Below, piece by piece: positions 8,755 through 18,422 of a stretch of 64,000 nt of DNA. Numbering within the stretch: the first letter of the stretch is position 1; each line of letters starts with the position of its first letter. Both the position numbers and the translations under genes were made by a program. The stretch is from Streptococcus didelphis DSM 15616 (lineage in GTDB: Bacteria; Bacillota; Bacilli; Lactobacillales; Streptococcaceae), in assembly GCF_000380005.1 (NCBI RefSeq), contig NZ_KB904188.1:744001-808000 (forward strand). The letters run 5' to 3'. Under the pieces are notes generated by a model. It saw only the letters and a program-made list of their open reading frames with translations, made no database searches and was not told the origin of the DNA.

Positions 8755-11481
8755 TTAAAACTGCTTTTTGATAAGATAAGTTGTCAGACTAGCTATCAGC
8801 ATAATGCCCAAAATAGCTACATAAGAACTTCTCTCACCACTTTTAGGAAGTTGATTTTGAGCCTTTTCCTTCTGTTTAGCGTCAGATTTTTTAGCATCTG
8901 GCTTTTGAGTTTTCTCAACTTCTTCAGCTTTCTCTTTAGGAGCATCAGCTTGCTTAGGAGAGTCTTCTTCTGTGGTTTGTATGCCTTCATTGTGACCCGA
9001 CATGCCAGTCTGGCTGTCGCTAGTAGAATCAACGACATTTCCATGTTCAATGATTTCTACAGTACCCGGATTTGTACCAGACATTCCTGGCTGACTGTCT
9101 TCTTCATATTCAATCAAATCACTACTTCCCCCAACTTGTCCACCTGTAGAAGGTTGATCAGTTGAAAGGTCTGGGCCATGTTCAGTAATAGTATCAGCTT
9201 CATCCACAACACTTAAGTGGTTCTTACTTGCTTTAGCTTGAACACTATTAGTATCCTTAGTGACAGTTAGGTGACCATTGTCATCAACCACAAAAGTAAT
9301 ATCTGTGACTTTTAAATAACCCTTTGGTGCAGCCTCTTCATGGAAAATATAGGTTCCAGCTTCTAATGCTATCTGCTGTCCTTGATTAGTCGATGTCCAG
9401 CTATAAAGCTTGCTGCCATCAGCTTTAGTAATAAGAATGCTTGCTCCTGCTAATTCTTGTCCACCAAGGTCTGTCTTACTGATTAAAATATCATGCTTAG
9501 GCGCAGCCACTACTTGTAATTTATCAAGGACTTTTAATTGTTTTCCATCAACAACTGCAAGCTCATTACCGTTCACATTTGTGACGGTAATCGTGCCATC
9601 AGCATTAACTGTAAAGCCTATGTCTGTAACGACTTGATAGCCTGCAGGCGCAGCATTTTCTCGGAAAATATAAGAACCTTCTAAGAGTTGACTTTGATGA
9701 GCAGAAGTCGTAGAAGTCCAATGATCAACCACTGTCTGGTCTGAAGCTTTTAAGATACTAATATCTGCTCCGACTAGTTCTTCACCATTTAAATGGGCAA
9801 CCTTACTAAAGGAAATATCCTTAGTTAGCTTTTGTGCAGTATTTGTGATGGTAAAATCTTTACCTTGGGTGGAATCATTAGAGGTAATTGCAACTTTAAA
9901 AGCTGTGTTTGCAAGGTTAATTGTGTCACCATCTTTGTAAGCTTGTCCTCTTGCATCAAGTTCAACCACACTGTAATGTTCTAATTGACTTTTATCGACA
10001 GTCCAGCTAGCAACTTCTTCAGCTGTAATGGTTTGATCTTTTTGCATACTTAAATCTTGGTTATTGTCTGAAACAAGACGGAAGGTTACTTGTGTGTTTT
10101 TTCCGTCAAAACCTGACCAAAGCTTCTTAGCTGTAATGGTAGCTGTTTCAAGTTTTTGGTAGGTATTGGTAATGGTTACAGCCATCTTATCTGAACCTTC
10201 TACCACTTGACTAGTTGGTGCTAGATAGTCTTTATTAGACCAAGGATTGCCATCTTTATCGACTTCTTCAACAGAGTAGGATACACTTGCCGTTTTTGGC
10301 AACTGCAAGCCTTCCCAGCTAAGATTATTTTTAGTTAAATCTAATTTTTTTATATTTTCAAATTGACTTTGATATTCAGCTGGAATTTGCGCATCAGCAG
10401 CAGTAACTCTTGTTTTTACACCATCTACAGTTTTAAAAATAGCAAAGTAGACATCTGGTTTAGCAGCTGGGGCATTCACCCAAGTCTTATTAGCAGTAAT
10501 CTTAGTTAAGATTTTACTTGTAATTTTTTCGTTGATAATCACAAATGGATCCTCTTGATTACCTATTGTTAATTTATCATTTGGAATTTGTCTATAACCA
10601 GCTGGAACATCAGTTTCTACTACTCTATAATCACTATTAATTCCATCTAGATTATCCCATTGAACTGTAGATTCATTTGAATCACTTGCAGTTGCCACCG
10701 TTTTTACTTCAACCTTAGTCCAGCTACCATTTACTTTTTTCTGCAATTCAAGGTTTACATTTGGCTTAGGTTCATTTGCTTGAGTCCCTTGCCAAACTTT
10801 TTTAGCAAAAATACTTGTTTTAATGTCATGTTTTGAACCATCACTATTTAAAATAGTAGCTGATAATAAATTTTGGTACTGCTTTTCATTATGTTTATCA
10901 CTAGTTGTGAAAAGATTTAATTTTATATTATCTGGTAATGTTTTTGAATTAACATCAATTAGATAATCATAAGCAGCTTTAGCATCATTTTGAAGACCAT
11001 TTCCATCGCCTTTATCCGTAAAATGCCAGATAGCTTTTTGAGTCACATCATGAAATTGAACTTCTGATAAAGAAAACTGTTTCATAATTCCATCCTTATC
11101 ATTAGGATGACCATAGTAAATGACTTTTAGGATAGCAGTCCTTAAGTCTTCATTTGATAACCTTTCATTAACTGCTATACTAGTCATCTTATCAGCAGTT
11201 CCTTCTTCCTTTTTATATTGAGGATTAGGATCTGTTCCACCTTGTGTAGGAGGATATTCATAACTAAGGTTAAAACAGTATACAAGTTCATCTTGTTCAC
11301 CATTATTTGGTTTTACATAAATAAAGGGTACTGATGCACCAGAGCTATCTAATTTATTAATCTTAAAACCTTGATAGCTTACTCCTGCATCGGCAGCAAA
11401 TACTGTTTGAGTCAACACAGCCAAACTAAAAAAGAAACCCATTAAAAGGAGCCCCATAAATGTCATCCATTTTTTCATCAT
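8755..11481 (-). CDS. SfbI/FbaB-like fibronectin-binding adhesin: thioester domain, CnaB repeats, cell-wall anchor
   Basis: A 908-aa surface protein. A signal peptide ends near residue 31 (TQTVFAA). It is followed by a class I thioester domain, with Cys69 in VYCFN and Gln148 in the conserved TQKAIW. Five Cna-B-like domains come next (about 222-318, 327-440, 448-545, 555-653, 665-763). The last two have the SKV/SKT lysine and E.AP.GY motif of intramolecular isopeptide domains. Residues 765-838 contain two fibronectin-binding-type repeats, IEYEEDSQPGMSG and DSTSDSQTGMSG. A Lys/Glu-rich wall segment leads to LPKSG (878-882), a hydrophobic helix and KKQF. The sorting motif has Ser where LPXTG has Thr. 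It is monocistronic. The thioester is expected to bond covalently to host fibrinogen or a similar ligand, by analogy with SfbI. Confidence 0.9.
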   Translation of the reverse strand: MMKKWMTFMGLLLMGFFFSLAVLTQTVFAADAGVSYQGFKINKLDSSGASVPFIYVKPNNGEQDELVYCFNLSYEYPPTQGGTDPNPQYKKEEGTADKMTSIAVNERLSNEDLRTAILKVIYYGHPNDKDGIMKQFSLSEVQFHDVTQKAIWHFTDKGDGNGLQNDAKAAYDYLIDVNSKTLPDNIKLNLFTTSDKHNEKQYQNLLSATILNSDGSKHDIKTSIFAKKVWQGTQANEPKPNVNLELQKKVNGSWTKVEVKTVATASDSNESTVQWDNLDGINSDYRVVETDVPAGYRQIPNDKLTIGNQEDPFVIINEKITSKILTKITANKTWVNAPAAKPDVYFAIFKTVDGVKTRVTAADAQIPAEYQSQFENIKKLDLTKNNLSWEGLQLPKTASVSYSVEEVDKDGNPWSNKDYLAPTSQVVEGSDKMAVTITNTYQKLETATITAKKLWSGFDGKNTQVTFRLVSDNNQDLSMQKDQTITAEEVASWTVDKSQLEHYSVVELDARGQAYKDGDTINLANTAFKVAITSNDSTQGKDFTITNTAQKLTKDISFSKVAHLNGEELVGADISILKASDQTVVDHWTSTTSAHQSQLLEGSYIFRENAAPAGYQVVTDIGFTVNADGTITVTNVNGNELAVVDGKQLKVLDKLQVVAAPKHDILISKTDLGGQELAGASILITKADGSKLYSWTSTNQGQQIALEAGTYIFHEEAAPKGYLKVTDITFVVDDNGHLTVTKDTNSVQAKASKNHLSVVDEADTITEHGPDLSTDQPSTGGQVGGSSDLIEYEEDSQPGMSGTNPGTVEIIEHGNVVDSTSDSQTGMSGHNEGIQTTEEDSPKQADAPKEKAEEVEKTQKPDAKKSDAKQKEKAQNQLPKSGERSSYVAILGIMLIASLTTYLIKKQF
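8970..9189 (-). repeat. Fibronectin-binding repeat region of the adhesin
   Basis: The codons for residues 765-838 contain two degenerate copies of the streptococcal FnBR pattern, ending SQPGMSG and SQTGMSG. Residues between them resemble the intervening acidic VE.TED segments of SfbI. Only about two copies remain, fewer than in typical SfbI proteins. Confidence 0.75.
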
Positions 11482-11558
11482 TTTCTCTCTTTTCCCTACT
11501 TGCTAAAAACAAGCCCCACTTTATATTCCCTAATAATTAGTAGGATATAAGCATTCAC

Positions 11559-11567
11559 ATTATAACA
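11559..11567 (-). promoter_or_regulatory. Promoter of the adhesin gene
   Basis: The extended -10 TGTTATAAT lies about 78 nt before the start, with a weak TTGTTT 17 bp upstream. No palindromic operator of the glucuronide type is present. The rest of the 250-nt gap is AT-rich, with the uxuB terminator at its far end. Confidence 0.6.
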
Positions 11568-11695
11568 TTTAGAATTTTTAAAAACAATATTATTTTTAGT
11601 TTTTTTAACTTTTTCTGTTTTACCTTTAATAGTTAAGTAATCATTCCATAAAAATGATCATTTCATAAATTAATTATTCTCTCTTACGAATAAAT

Positions 11696-11725
11696 AAAAA
11701 AGAACCAAAACAAATGTTTTGATCC
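11696..11725 (-). terminator. Terminator after uxuB
   Basis: GGATCAAAAC and GTTTTGGTTC form a 10-bp stem (two G-U pairs) around ATTT, followed by T6 on the minus strand. It closes the kdgA-uxaC-uxuA-uxuB unit. Confidence 0.88.
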
Positions 11726-11733
11726 TTTGATTA

Positions 11734-12573
11734 TTAAACACCTGAGTAAGCTGCAAAGCCTCCATCAATTGGTAAAACAACACCATTTACAAAGCTTGCT
11801 GATTTTTCATCAGCTAGGAAGAAGAGCCCTCCAATTAATTCTTCAGCTTCGCCAAAGCGTCCCATTGGTGTATTATTAAGAATTTTTTCTGCACGCGCAG
11901 TTGGTTCACCATTCTCATTAAATAAGAGACCACGATTTTGATTTGTAACTAAAAATCCTGGTGCAATAGCATTGCAACGAATACCAATTTTTGAGAAATG
12001 AACTGCTAACCACTGGGTAAAATTAGAAATGGCTGCTTTAGCTCCTGAGTAGGCAGGAATTTTTGTAAGTGGTGTGAAAGCATTCATTGAAGAAATATTA
12101 ATAATATTTGCACCTTCACGTCCAATCATGTCTTGGGCAAATACTTGAGTAGGTAGGAGAGTTCCCAAGTAATTTAAATTAAAGACAAAACTAATGCCAG
12201 CTTCATCTAGGTCAAAGAAGGTCTTAGTTTCTTCTGGGAGATTTAATTCGTGGAACTCATTATCTGTAGTTGCCTTTGGACTATTACCACCAGCTCCATT
12301 AACAAGAATATCTGGTGCTCCCAAGTCTTTAAGGAGTTCTTGACGAACTTCTTCTAGATTTTCTTTTGATAGAACATTAGCCTTATAAGCTTTAGCTATT
12401 CCACCAGCTTCAACAATTTCATCTGCAAATTTTTGGGCTGCTTCTTGATTTAAATCTAATAAGGCAACTTTAGCGCCAGCTTTGGCAAATTCTTTTGCCA
12501 TATAGCCACATAACACACCACCAGCACCAGTTACAATAACGACTTTATCTTTAAAATCAATTACTTTTGACAT
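11734..12573 (-). CDS. uxuB: D-mannonate oxidoreductase (fructuronate reductase), SDR type
   Basis: A 279-aa short-chain dehydrogenase, related to the Gram-positive UxuB/YjmF form rather than the long E. coli UxuB. It reduces D-fructuronate to D-mannonate with NAD(P)H. Visible are the nucleotide-binding TGAGGVLCG near the N-terminus, NGAGGN, the catalytic Ser in NISSMNAF and YSGAK (Tyr/Lys). The ATG at 12573 is chosen because GGAGG lies eight bases upstream; an earlier in-frame ATG at 12588 would overlap that site. It is last in kdgA-uxaC-uxuA-uxuB. KduD is the main alternative, but the UxuA and UxaC neighbours favour the mannonate reaction. Confidence 0.85.
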   Translation of the reverse strand: MSKVIDFKDKVVIVTGAGGVLCGYMAKEFAKAGAKVALLDLNQEAAQKFADEIVEAGGIAKAYKANVLSKENLEEVRQELLKDLGAPDILVNGAGGNSPKATTDNEFHELNLPEETKTFFDLDEAGISFVFNLNYLGTLLPTQVFAQDMIGREGANIINISSMNAFTPLTKIPAYSGAKAAISNFTQWLAVHFSKIGIRCNAIAPGFLVTNQNRGLLFNENGEPTARAEKILNNTPMGRFGEAEELIGGLFFLADEKSASFVNGVVLPIDGGFAAYSGV

Positions 12574-12675
12574 CTTCTTTTCCTCCATTTACTCCCTTAT
12601 CAAGGGACTTGCATTTAATGAGAACTTATCGCAATCTTACCAGTAAAATAGGTAAGTCCTTATAATCATTTGAAA

Positions 12676-13725
12676 TTATTTTCGGTTATTTTTTTGAACG
12701 GCTTCATATAAGCCAGATAGATACGTTGCTCCTAAGGCACGATCATACAGACCATAACCTGGGCGTCCAGTTTCTCCCCAAATCATACGACCATGGTCAG
12801 GACGAATGGCTCCTTGGAAATTAAATTCATGGCACATTTTAACTACTTCATACATATCAATAGAACCATATTCTGATGGATGGGCTGATTCCTTAAAGGA
12901 TTTACCTTCTTCTAGCTTAATATTACGAGCATGCACAAAATTAACACGATCAAGTTCAAAAGCACGACGAGAAATAGCTAATACATCATTTTTAGGGTCT
13001 GAAGCATATGAGCCCACACAAAGTGTAATCCCATTGCTCTTACTATCATAAAGTTTAACAAAACGTTCCACTGAATCAAGTCCAGTAATAATACGTGGGA
13101 GACCAAATATTGAGTATGGAGGATCATCTGGGTGAATAGCCATTTTAACACCAACTGCTTCTGCTTCTGGAATAATACGTTTAATAAAGTATTCAAGATG
13201 TTCCCACAATTTTTCTTCATCAACTTCAGCATAAGCATCCATGATGGCTTTCATTTCATCTTTAGTATAACTTGAGTCCCAACCTGGTAGGGATAATTCA
13301 CCATTGACAGGGTCCATTTTTTTAGAAACTTCTTCATCAAAAATCAGAGCATTAGAACCATCAGGATATTCATATGCTAAATCTGTACGTGTCCAATCAA
13401 AGACAGGCATAAAGTTATAACAAATAGTATCAATTCCTTCAGCAGCAAGGTTTTTAATTGTTTGAATATAGTTATCTATTAATCTGTCACGTGTCGGACG
13501 CCCCAATTTAATATCTTCATGAACTGGAACCGATTCGATAACTGAAATTTTTAAGCCAGCATTTTCCACCTGTGCTTTTAATTCTTGAATTCTTTCGCGA
13601 GACCAGACTTCTCCCACTGGTACATCGTAGATTGCTGTTACAATCCCTTTCATTGTCGGAATTTGACGAATATTTTCTAAAGTAACAGGATCATCTTCCC
13701 CGTACCATCTAAATGACATTTCCAT
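12676..13725 (-). CDS. uxuA: Mannonate dehydratase
   Basis: A 349-aa enzyme that dehydrates D-mannonate to 2-keto-3-deoxygluconate in the cytoplasm. It starts MEMSFRWYG, as UxuA proteins do. It contains the metal-binding AIHPDDPPYSIFGLPRI, CVGSYASDPKND, NFVHARNIK and AIRPDHGRM segments of the TIM-barrel family. AGAGGT lies eight bases before the ATG. It is 19 nt downstream of uxaC and 87 nt upstream of uxuB. That gap contains a small inverted repeat (CTTACC...GGTAAG) with no T-run. Confidence 0.95.
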   Translation of the reverse strand: MEMSFRWYGEDDPVTLENIRQIPTMKGIVTAIYDVPVGEVWSRERIQELKAQVENAGLKISVIESVPVHEDIKLGRPTRDRLIDNYIQTIKNLAAEGIDTICYNFMPVFDWTRTDLAYEYPDGSNALIFDEEVSKKMDPVNGELSLPGWDSSYTKDEMKAIMDAYAEVDEEKLWEHLEYFIKRIIPEAEAVGVKMAIHPDDPPYSIFGLPRIITGLDSVERFVKLYDSKSNGITLCVGSYASDPKNDVLAISRRAFELDRVNFVHARNIKLEEGKSFKESAHPSEYGSIDMYEVVKMCHEFNFQGAIRPDHGRMIWGETGRPGYGLYDRALGATYLSGLYEAVQKNNRK

Positions 13726-13744
13726 GTGTGTCTACCTCTTTTTA

Positions 13745-15145
13745 TTATTTTTTGAAATAAGCTTGCGCATTGTTGTAGGCGATATCTTTAGCCATTTGGC
13801 CAAGTGCTTCATAGTCTTCAGGAACTTCTCCTTCTTCAATCCATTGTCCTAAATAAGAAGCAAGGATTCGTCTGAAGTAGTCATGACGTTGATAGGATAA
13901 AAAGCTTCTGGAATCTGTTAACATCCCTACAAAATTTGCCAAAATACCTTGCTCTGCTAAAGCATCCATCTGACTAATCATCCCTAGTTTAGTATCAGCA
14001 AACCACCAACCAGCTCCAAATTGAAGGTAAGACTTAATCCCATCTTGATTTGCTTGGAAGTTTGCTAGGGTATTTGCCACAGCGATATTATAGCTTGGGT
14101 TTAGGTTATACCAGATCATCTTAGGTAAGCTGTCCTTTTGCACCAGATTATCTAGTAAAAGATTCATATTTTTAGTTAACTGGGTTTGGTCTCCTAGGGA
14201 ATCAACCCCTACATCGGCACCTAATTTTTTATAAAGACCAGAATGATTATTACGAAGAGCTCCAAAATGGACTTGGGTAACAAAACTATACTCTTTATAT
14301 AAACGACAAAGTTCTGCAAAGACTGCTGTTTGCCATTGTTTAATTTCTAATGAACTAGCCTGGTGACCAGCTAAAACTTTTGCAAAAAGGCTATCTAGTT
14401 CGCTTGTTTCAACTTCTTCATAAACAATTTCAGTAAAACTAATATCACTTGCCTGACAGCCATTCTCTGCAAAGTATGCAACCCTCTTTTCCATTGCATC
14501 CACAAAAGACGCAAAGTCCTTGATCTCAATCTTGGTCTTTTCAGACAGATTAGCTACAAATTGGCTAAAGCCTACATGTTCAACAAAGGCTTCATCTGGT
14601 CTAAAGGTTGGGGCAACAGTTGTTCTAAAATCTTTGTCTTCTTTTAGAGCCTTATGCCATTCTAAATCATCTAAAGGATGGTCTGTAGTCCCTATAAAGG
14701 TTACTTTGCTGTCGGCAATTAGTTTACGGGGACTAACCTTATTGTCTTTTAAAAATTGATTTAATTGATTATAAATCTCTTCCGCATTTTTTTGAGTTAA
14801 GACTTCTTCAATACCAAAGACATTTTTAAGTTCTAAGGCTGACCAATGATAAACAGGATTCCCAAAAGATCTTTCAAGAGTCTTAGCAAAAGCCTTAAAT
14901 TTATCTAATTTTGAAGCGGAGCCTGTGATTTCTTCTTCTGGAATACCATTTGCACGCATAAGACGCCATTTGTAATGGTCTCCTCCTAGCCACAAATCAA
15001 CAATATTGTCATAGACCTTATCTTGGAAAATTTCTTTAGGATCTAGATGACAATGGTAATCAAAGATTGGCTGATCCTTGATTTGTTGATAAAGTAGCTT
15101 AGCAGGCTCATTTTTTAACATAAAATTCTGATTATTAAATGCCAT
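13745..15145 (-). CDS. uxaC: Glucuronate isomerase (uronate isomerase)
   Basis: Isomerises D-glucuronate to D-fructuronate, the first step after UidA. The 466-aa protein contains the metal-dependent hydrolase motif [11 protein letters not shown] near the N-terminus, [13 protein letters not shown], and the C-terminal [18 protein letters not shown]. The start at 15145 (MAFNNQNF) is chosen because AGAGG lies seven bases upstream and the length matches the family. The longer frame to 15214 would overlap the end of kdgA. It lies between kdgA and uxuA with short gaps. Confidence 0.94.
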   Translation of the reverse strand: MAFNNQNFMLKNEPAKLLYQQIKDQPIFDYHCHLDPKEIFQDKVYDNIVDLWLGGDHYKWRLMRANGIPEEEITGSASKLDKFKAFAKTLERSFGNPVYHWSALELKNVFGIEEVLTQKNAEEIYNQLNQFLKDNKVSPRKLIADSKVTFIGTTDHPLDDLEWHKALKEDKDFRTTVAPTFRPDEAFVEHVGFSQFVANLSEKTKIEIKDFASFVDAMEKRVAYFAENGCQASDISFTEIVYEEVETSELDSLFAKVLAGHQASSLEIKQWQTAVFAELCRLYKEYSFVTQVHFGALRNNHSGLYKKLGADVGVDSLGDQTQLTKNMNLLLDNLVQKDSLPKMIWYNLNPSYNIAVANTLANFQANQDGIKSYLQFGAGWWFADTKLGMISQMDALAEQGILANFVGMLTDSRSFLSYQRHDYFRRILASYLGQWIEEGEVPEDYEALGQMAKDIAYNNAQAYFKK

Positions 15146-15164
15146 TTCCAAACCTCTACTTTCT

Positions 15165-15782
15165 TTATTGCACAGCTTTAACAAATGCTTTGGCAATCTC
15201 TGTGACACTATCATAGCCTTCTACTTCAACCTTACTTGATAGGGCTGAACCAACACCTACAGCTACAGCACCGGCTTTTTTCCAGTCAGCCACGTTATCA
15301 ATTGAAACACCACCTGATGGCATTAAATCAACTTCTGGAATTGGACCATGAATGTCTTTGATAAATCCAGGACCAAGAATACCACCTGGGAATAATTTAA
15401 TAATAGGACAAGAACTCTTCATTGCTGTTACCACTTCTGTAGCTGTTGCACATCCTGGGAAGTAATAAACTTGCTCTTGATTAGCAAGGTCAGCAATTTC
15501 CTTATCAAAGTGAGGACTAACTAGAAAACTAGCACCTGCTTGAATGGCTTCTTTAGCTAGTTCAAGAGACATAACTGTTCCTGCTCCAATGATGACTTCT
15601 TGATTTTCTTTAAAATCATCAGATAACTTTTTAATAACATCTGATGCATTTGGTGTCGTATAGGTAATTTCAATATTGCGAATCCCGCCTAGAATGGCAT
15701 GTTTTGTAATCTCAATGGCATCTTCAGCTGATTTTCCTCGAATAACTGCGAAGAAAAAGTTCTCTTTTAAGCGATTTAACAT
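15165..15782 (-). CDS. kdgA: KDPG aldolase (2-keto-3-deoxy-6-phosphogluconate aldolase)
   Basis: A 205-aa class I aldolase that splits KDPG into pyruvate and glyceraldehyde-3-phosphate. Lys129 in IIKLFPGG is the Schiff-base lysine and Glu38 in NIEITY is the general acid/base. MPSGGV is the phosphate-binding loop. GGAGG lies five bases before the ATG. It is the first gene of the kdgA-uxaC-uxuA-uxuB unit, behind a promoter whose spacer is filled by the regulon palindrome. The aldolase completes the route from glucuronate to central carbon metabolism. Confidence 0.94.
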   Translation of the reverse strand: MLNRLKENFFFAVIRGKSAEDAIEITKHAILGGIRNIEITYTTPNASDVIKKLSDDFKENQEVIIGAGTVMSLELAKEAIQAGASFLVSPHFDKEIADLANQEQVYYFPGCATATEVVTAMKSSCPIIKLFPGGILGPGFIKDIHGPIPEVDLMPSGGVSIDNVADWKKAGAVAVGVGSALSSKVEVEGYDSVTEIAKAFVKAVQ

Positions 15783-15798
15783 ATGAACCTCCTTGGTA

Positions 15799-15848
15799 TG
15801 AAACCGTTATCTTAAATACATTATACAAATCATCAGATGATTTGTCAA
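15799..15848 (-). promoter_or_regulatory. kdgA promoter with operator in the spacer and cre at the start site
   Basis: TTGACA (15843-15848), a 17-nt spacer and TATAAT (15820-15825) give a consensus promoter. A perfect 21-nt palindrome centred on TCATCAGATGA covers 15825-15845, so it occupies the spacer exactly. TGAAACCGTTATCT (15799-15812) is a cre-like site just downstream of the expected start. Occupancy of either should block initiation. Confidence 0.88.
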
Positions 15849-15860
15849 GAATAAGGCATG

Positions 15861-15889
15861 AAAAAATAGTAACTTTCATTACTATTTTT
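15861..15889 (-). terminator. Terminator after the FadR-type regulator
   Basis: AAATAGTAA and TTACTATTT form a 9-bp stem with a 6-nt loop, followed by T6. It separates the regulator gene from the kdgA promoter. Confidence 0.92.
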
Positions 15890-15891
15890 AA

Positions 15892-16569
15892 CTATTCATG
15901 ATTTTTTAAGGCTGAATTTCTAACTGTCATGGTATGTAGTAACATGGCATCATGTGCTGCTACAGGGTTTCGATCTTTGATAGCATTTAAAATATCTCTG
16001 TGCGCCTGTAAGCTATCTGATTTCATCTGATGATTACTATACTTGGCATTGATAAGATGTATGGACTGATTAATCACTGGAATAAGACTATCCATAGCTA
16101 TGTTTCCGCTATAATTTGCTAGCATAGAATGAAATTTCACATCCAAGAGAAGGTGTTTGGGATCACTAGCTTTTACAGCTTCTTCAATCTCAATAACAAT
16201 TTTTTCTAGAGCCTCAGCTTCCTCATCAGTTATCCTTTGTGCTGCCAGCTCAGCAATTCTAGGCTCTAACAAGAGTCTTAGTTCAAAGAGATCAGAAGCC
16301 AACCTATCTGTATCTTTTATCAAGGAAAAACCTAAAGGATCTTCTGAGACTCCTTTTTTAGAACTAATATAGGTTCCTGATCCCTGTCTTACTTCTAAAA
16401 TGTTTCGTGTCGCCAAACTTCTGACGGCTTCTCTAATAGTACTACGTCCAACTTCTAAATCTTGGGCTAGCTCATATTCATTTGGAAGCTTGGCACCTAC
16501 TTCATAATTTCTCTTTAAGATAAGTTTTAATAATCGTTCGGTTGTTTTTTCAACTAAGGGTCTGGACAT
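15892..16569 (-). CDS. GntR family (FadR subfamily) regulator of the glucuronide regulon
   Basis: A 225-aa repressor-type protein. A winged helix occupies about 1-70, with VGRSTIREAVRSLATRNILE and RQGSGTYI. An all-helical FCD ligand domain follows (about 85-215), with metal-binding histidines such as VKFHSML and LQAHRDI. Other FadR-subfamily members (UxuR, ExuR) bind fructuronate or glucuronate. Given its position inside the cluster, it most likely binds the TCATCWGATGA palindromes nearby, which is inference. It is last in the transporter-kdgK-uidA-regulator series. Confidence 0.88.
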   Translation of the reverse strand: MSRPLVEKTTERLLKLILKRNYEVGAKLPNEYELAQDLEVGRSTIREAVRSLATRNILEVRQGSGTYISSKKGVSEDPLGFSLIKDTDRLASDLFELRLLLEPRIAELAAQRITDEEAEALEKIVIEIEEAVKASDPKHLLLDVKFHSMLANYSGNIAMDSLIPVINQSIHLINAKYSNHQMKSDSLQAHRDILNAIKDRNPVAAHDAMLLHTMTVRNSALKNHE

Positions 16570-16596
16570 CTTTATACCTCTTTTTATTCACTTATT

Positions 16597-18396
16597 CTAT
16601 TTTACACTATTTTTTTTATTATGGTAATTAGGAATAGATGTCCAACGTTTTTTAAATGTTTTAACAACTTGTTTTGGTTGACGGTTTCTTGAAAAGAGAC
16701 CTTTATGGTTACCCTGAACACGCAAAATCATTAAATTGGTTTCAAAATCAGCAAAATTCCAGACCTGTTCTCCAACCAAATTAGGAATAGTGTCAAAAAC
16801 ATCATGAGACATATCGTAGAAATCACATTGGAACTCCTCAGTATAAGGGATTTCCCACATTGAATGGAGACCAGGAAGAGTATCAGCCCCATACTCAGTA
16901 ATAAGAATTGGCTTATCCGGATAAAGGGCTTGCCAGTCTAAAAGTTCTTTTTTCAAGCCAATTTTTGCCTTATCAAGATCACCATGTTCAAGATACCAAC
17001 CATAGTAACGATTTAAGCAAATAACATCTACTAGATCCATAACCTTATCTTTGTCTGGTGTAGCCATTAAAATGTTAACTAGGGTCACAGGTCTCTTTTG
17101 AGGATCTAAATCCTTATAAAGTTGAACTAAAGGCTCAAAATACTCATGAGCTCCTTCTTCATGGCTAGCAGGTTCATTAGCAACCACCCACATGATAACA
17201 CAAGCATGGTTTTTATCTCGTTTGACCAACTCTTGAATAGCTTGTTCGTGGGCATCCTTGGTCTTCATTAGTTTCCAAGTTCCATGATCCTTATCACTGA
17301 TATCTAGTGCAGCAGTGAAATTTTGGAAAAGACCAACAGCAGGAATTTCATCAATGACCACAATTCCTAATCTATCAGCTAGTCTCATCATTTCTTCAGA
17401 ATAGGGATAATGAGAGGTTCTAAAAGAATTGGCTCCAATTTCCTTCAAGAGGTTCAAATCCATTAAGTTAGCTGCTTCATTTAAACCGCGACCGTTAATA
17501 TAGGTGTCTTCATGCTTTCCAAAACCTTTAAAATAGAAAGGTTTTTCATTAATAAAAAATTGACCATTATCTACTCTAACGCTACGTATACCAAACTCTT
17601 CATCATAGGTATCAATTAAGTTACCATCTTTAAATAAAGAAACCCTTGCAGTATAAAGATAAGCATCTAGGACTTCCCACAGGCAAACATTTTCAATTTC
17701 TAATTTGCCATTCTCAATATGACCAAGTTTATTTTTTTCTTGATCATAAATAAGAACTTCAACCTTATCAACTGGAGCTGATGTTTCTACAGAAACCCTT
17801 ACCTCTGCTTTTTTTAAATCTTCCGATAAGTGGCTTGTAATAATGATATCCGAAATATGAATTTTAGGTCTAACCACTAATTTCACTGGACGATGAATAC
17901 CAGCATAGTTAAAGAAGTCAAAATTTTCTTTAACTTGCTTTTTAATACCGCCATCTTCAAGGACTTCTTCACTATAATTACCCACTGGTAGTGTTGTATA
18001 GTCCAGCACATTATTAGCATAAACAGCTAACTGTAACTGTCCATCTTGATGTAAATGTTCAGGAATAACAATTTCAAAAGGCGTAAAACCACCCTGATGT
18101 TGACCTAAAAATTGTCCATTGACATAGACTTTAGCAGCATGGGTTACTGAGCCAAATCGTAAGACTAACTCTTGATCCTGATTAATTTGGGGGATATCAA
18201 GAAAACGTTCATACCAAAAATCACCAATATAATTACGCTTATCTTTATCCACAACTACATCATTAAAGGAAGTTGGTACAACCATTACCTCGCCAGAAGA
18301 CAATTTCTTTCCAGGATCATGTTCCCCCAGTTTGAAATTCCAGACACCGCTTAAATCATACATACTTCGTGTTTTACTAAATATAGGATATAACAT
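16597..18396 (-). CDS. uidA: Beta-glucuronidase, glycoside hydrolase family 2
   Basis: A 599-aa intracellular enzyme that releases glucuronate from beta-glucuronides. It has the jelly-roll sugar-binding domain, the immunoglobulin-like domain and the TIM barrel of GH2. Glu408 in VVANEPASHEEG is the acid/base and Glu501 in LITEYGADT is the nucleophile. NHK at 563-565 is the N-x-K pair that recognises the glucuronate carboxylate and distinguishes GUS from beta-galactosidases. An active-site loop of about 20 residues is present near 358-380. It has no signal peptide. It lies 26 nt after kdgK and 27 nt before the regulator. Confidence 0.95.
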   Translation of the reverse strand: MLYPIFSKTRSMYDLSGVWNFKLGEHDPGKKLSSGEVMVVPTSFNDVVVDKDKRNYIGDFWYERFLDIPQINQDQELVLRFGSVTHAAKVYVNGQFLGQHQGGFTPFEIVIPEHLHQDGQLQLAVYANNVLDYTTLPVGNYSEEVLEDGGIKKQVKENFDFFNYAGIHRPVKLVVRPKIHISDIIITSHLSEDLKKAEVRVSVETSAPVDKVEVLIYDQEKNKLGHIENGKLEIENVCLWEVLDAYLYTARVSLFKDGNLIDTYDEEFGIRSVRVDNGQFFINEKPFYFKGFGKHEDTYINGRGLNEAANLMDLNLLKEIGANSFRTSHYPYSEEMMRLADRLGIVVIDEIPAVGLFQNFTAALDISDKDHGTWKLMKTKDAHEQAIQELVKRDKNHACVIMWVVANEPASHEEGAHEYFEPLVQLYKDLDPQKRPVTLVNILMATPDKDKVMDLVDVICLNRYYGWYLEHGDLDKAKIGLKKELLDWQALYPDKPILITEYGADTLPGLHSMWEIPYTEEFQCDFYDMSHDVFDTIPNLVGEQVWNFADFETNLMILRVQGNHKGLFSRNRQPKQVVKTFKKRWTSIPNYHNKKNSVK

Positions 18397-18422
18397 CTCA
18401 TTACCTCATTTTATCTTTATTT

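Noticed and set aside
8817..9637. ORFs in other frames and on the opposite strand of the adhesin gene
   Set aside because: They are shadows of a long, clearly coding frame with signal peptide and sorting signal.
11685..11692. Perfect TACGAATA cin-box on the plus strand
   Set aside because: No plus-strand gene follows; it points into the uxuB terminator. About two copies of an 8-mer are expected by chance in a window this size.
15615..15645. TCATCAGATAA and ACATCTGATGC within kdgA
   Set aside because: Imperfect and within codons; treated as coincidental.
16023..16033. Perfect TCATCTGATGA inside the regulator's coding sequence
   Set aside because: It lies in codons for NHQMKSD, far from any promoter. 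It may be a coincidence or an auxiliary site, but there is no positional support.
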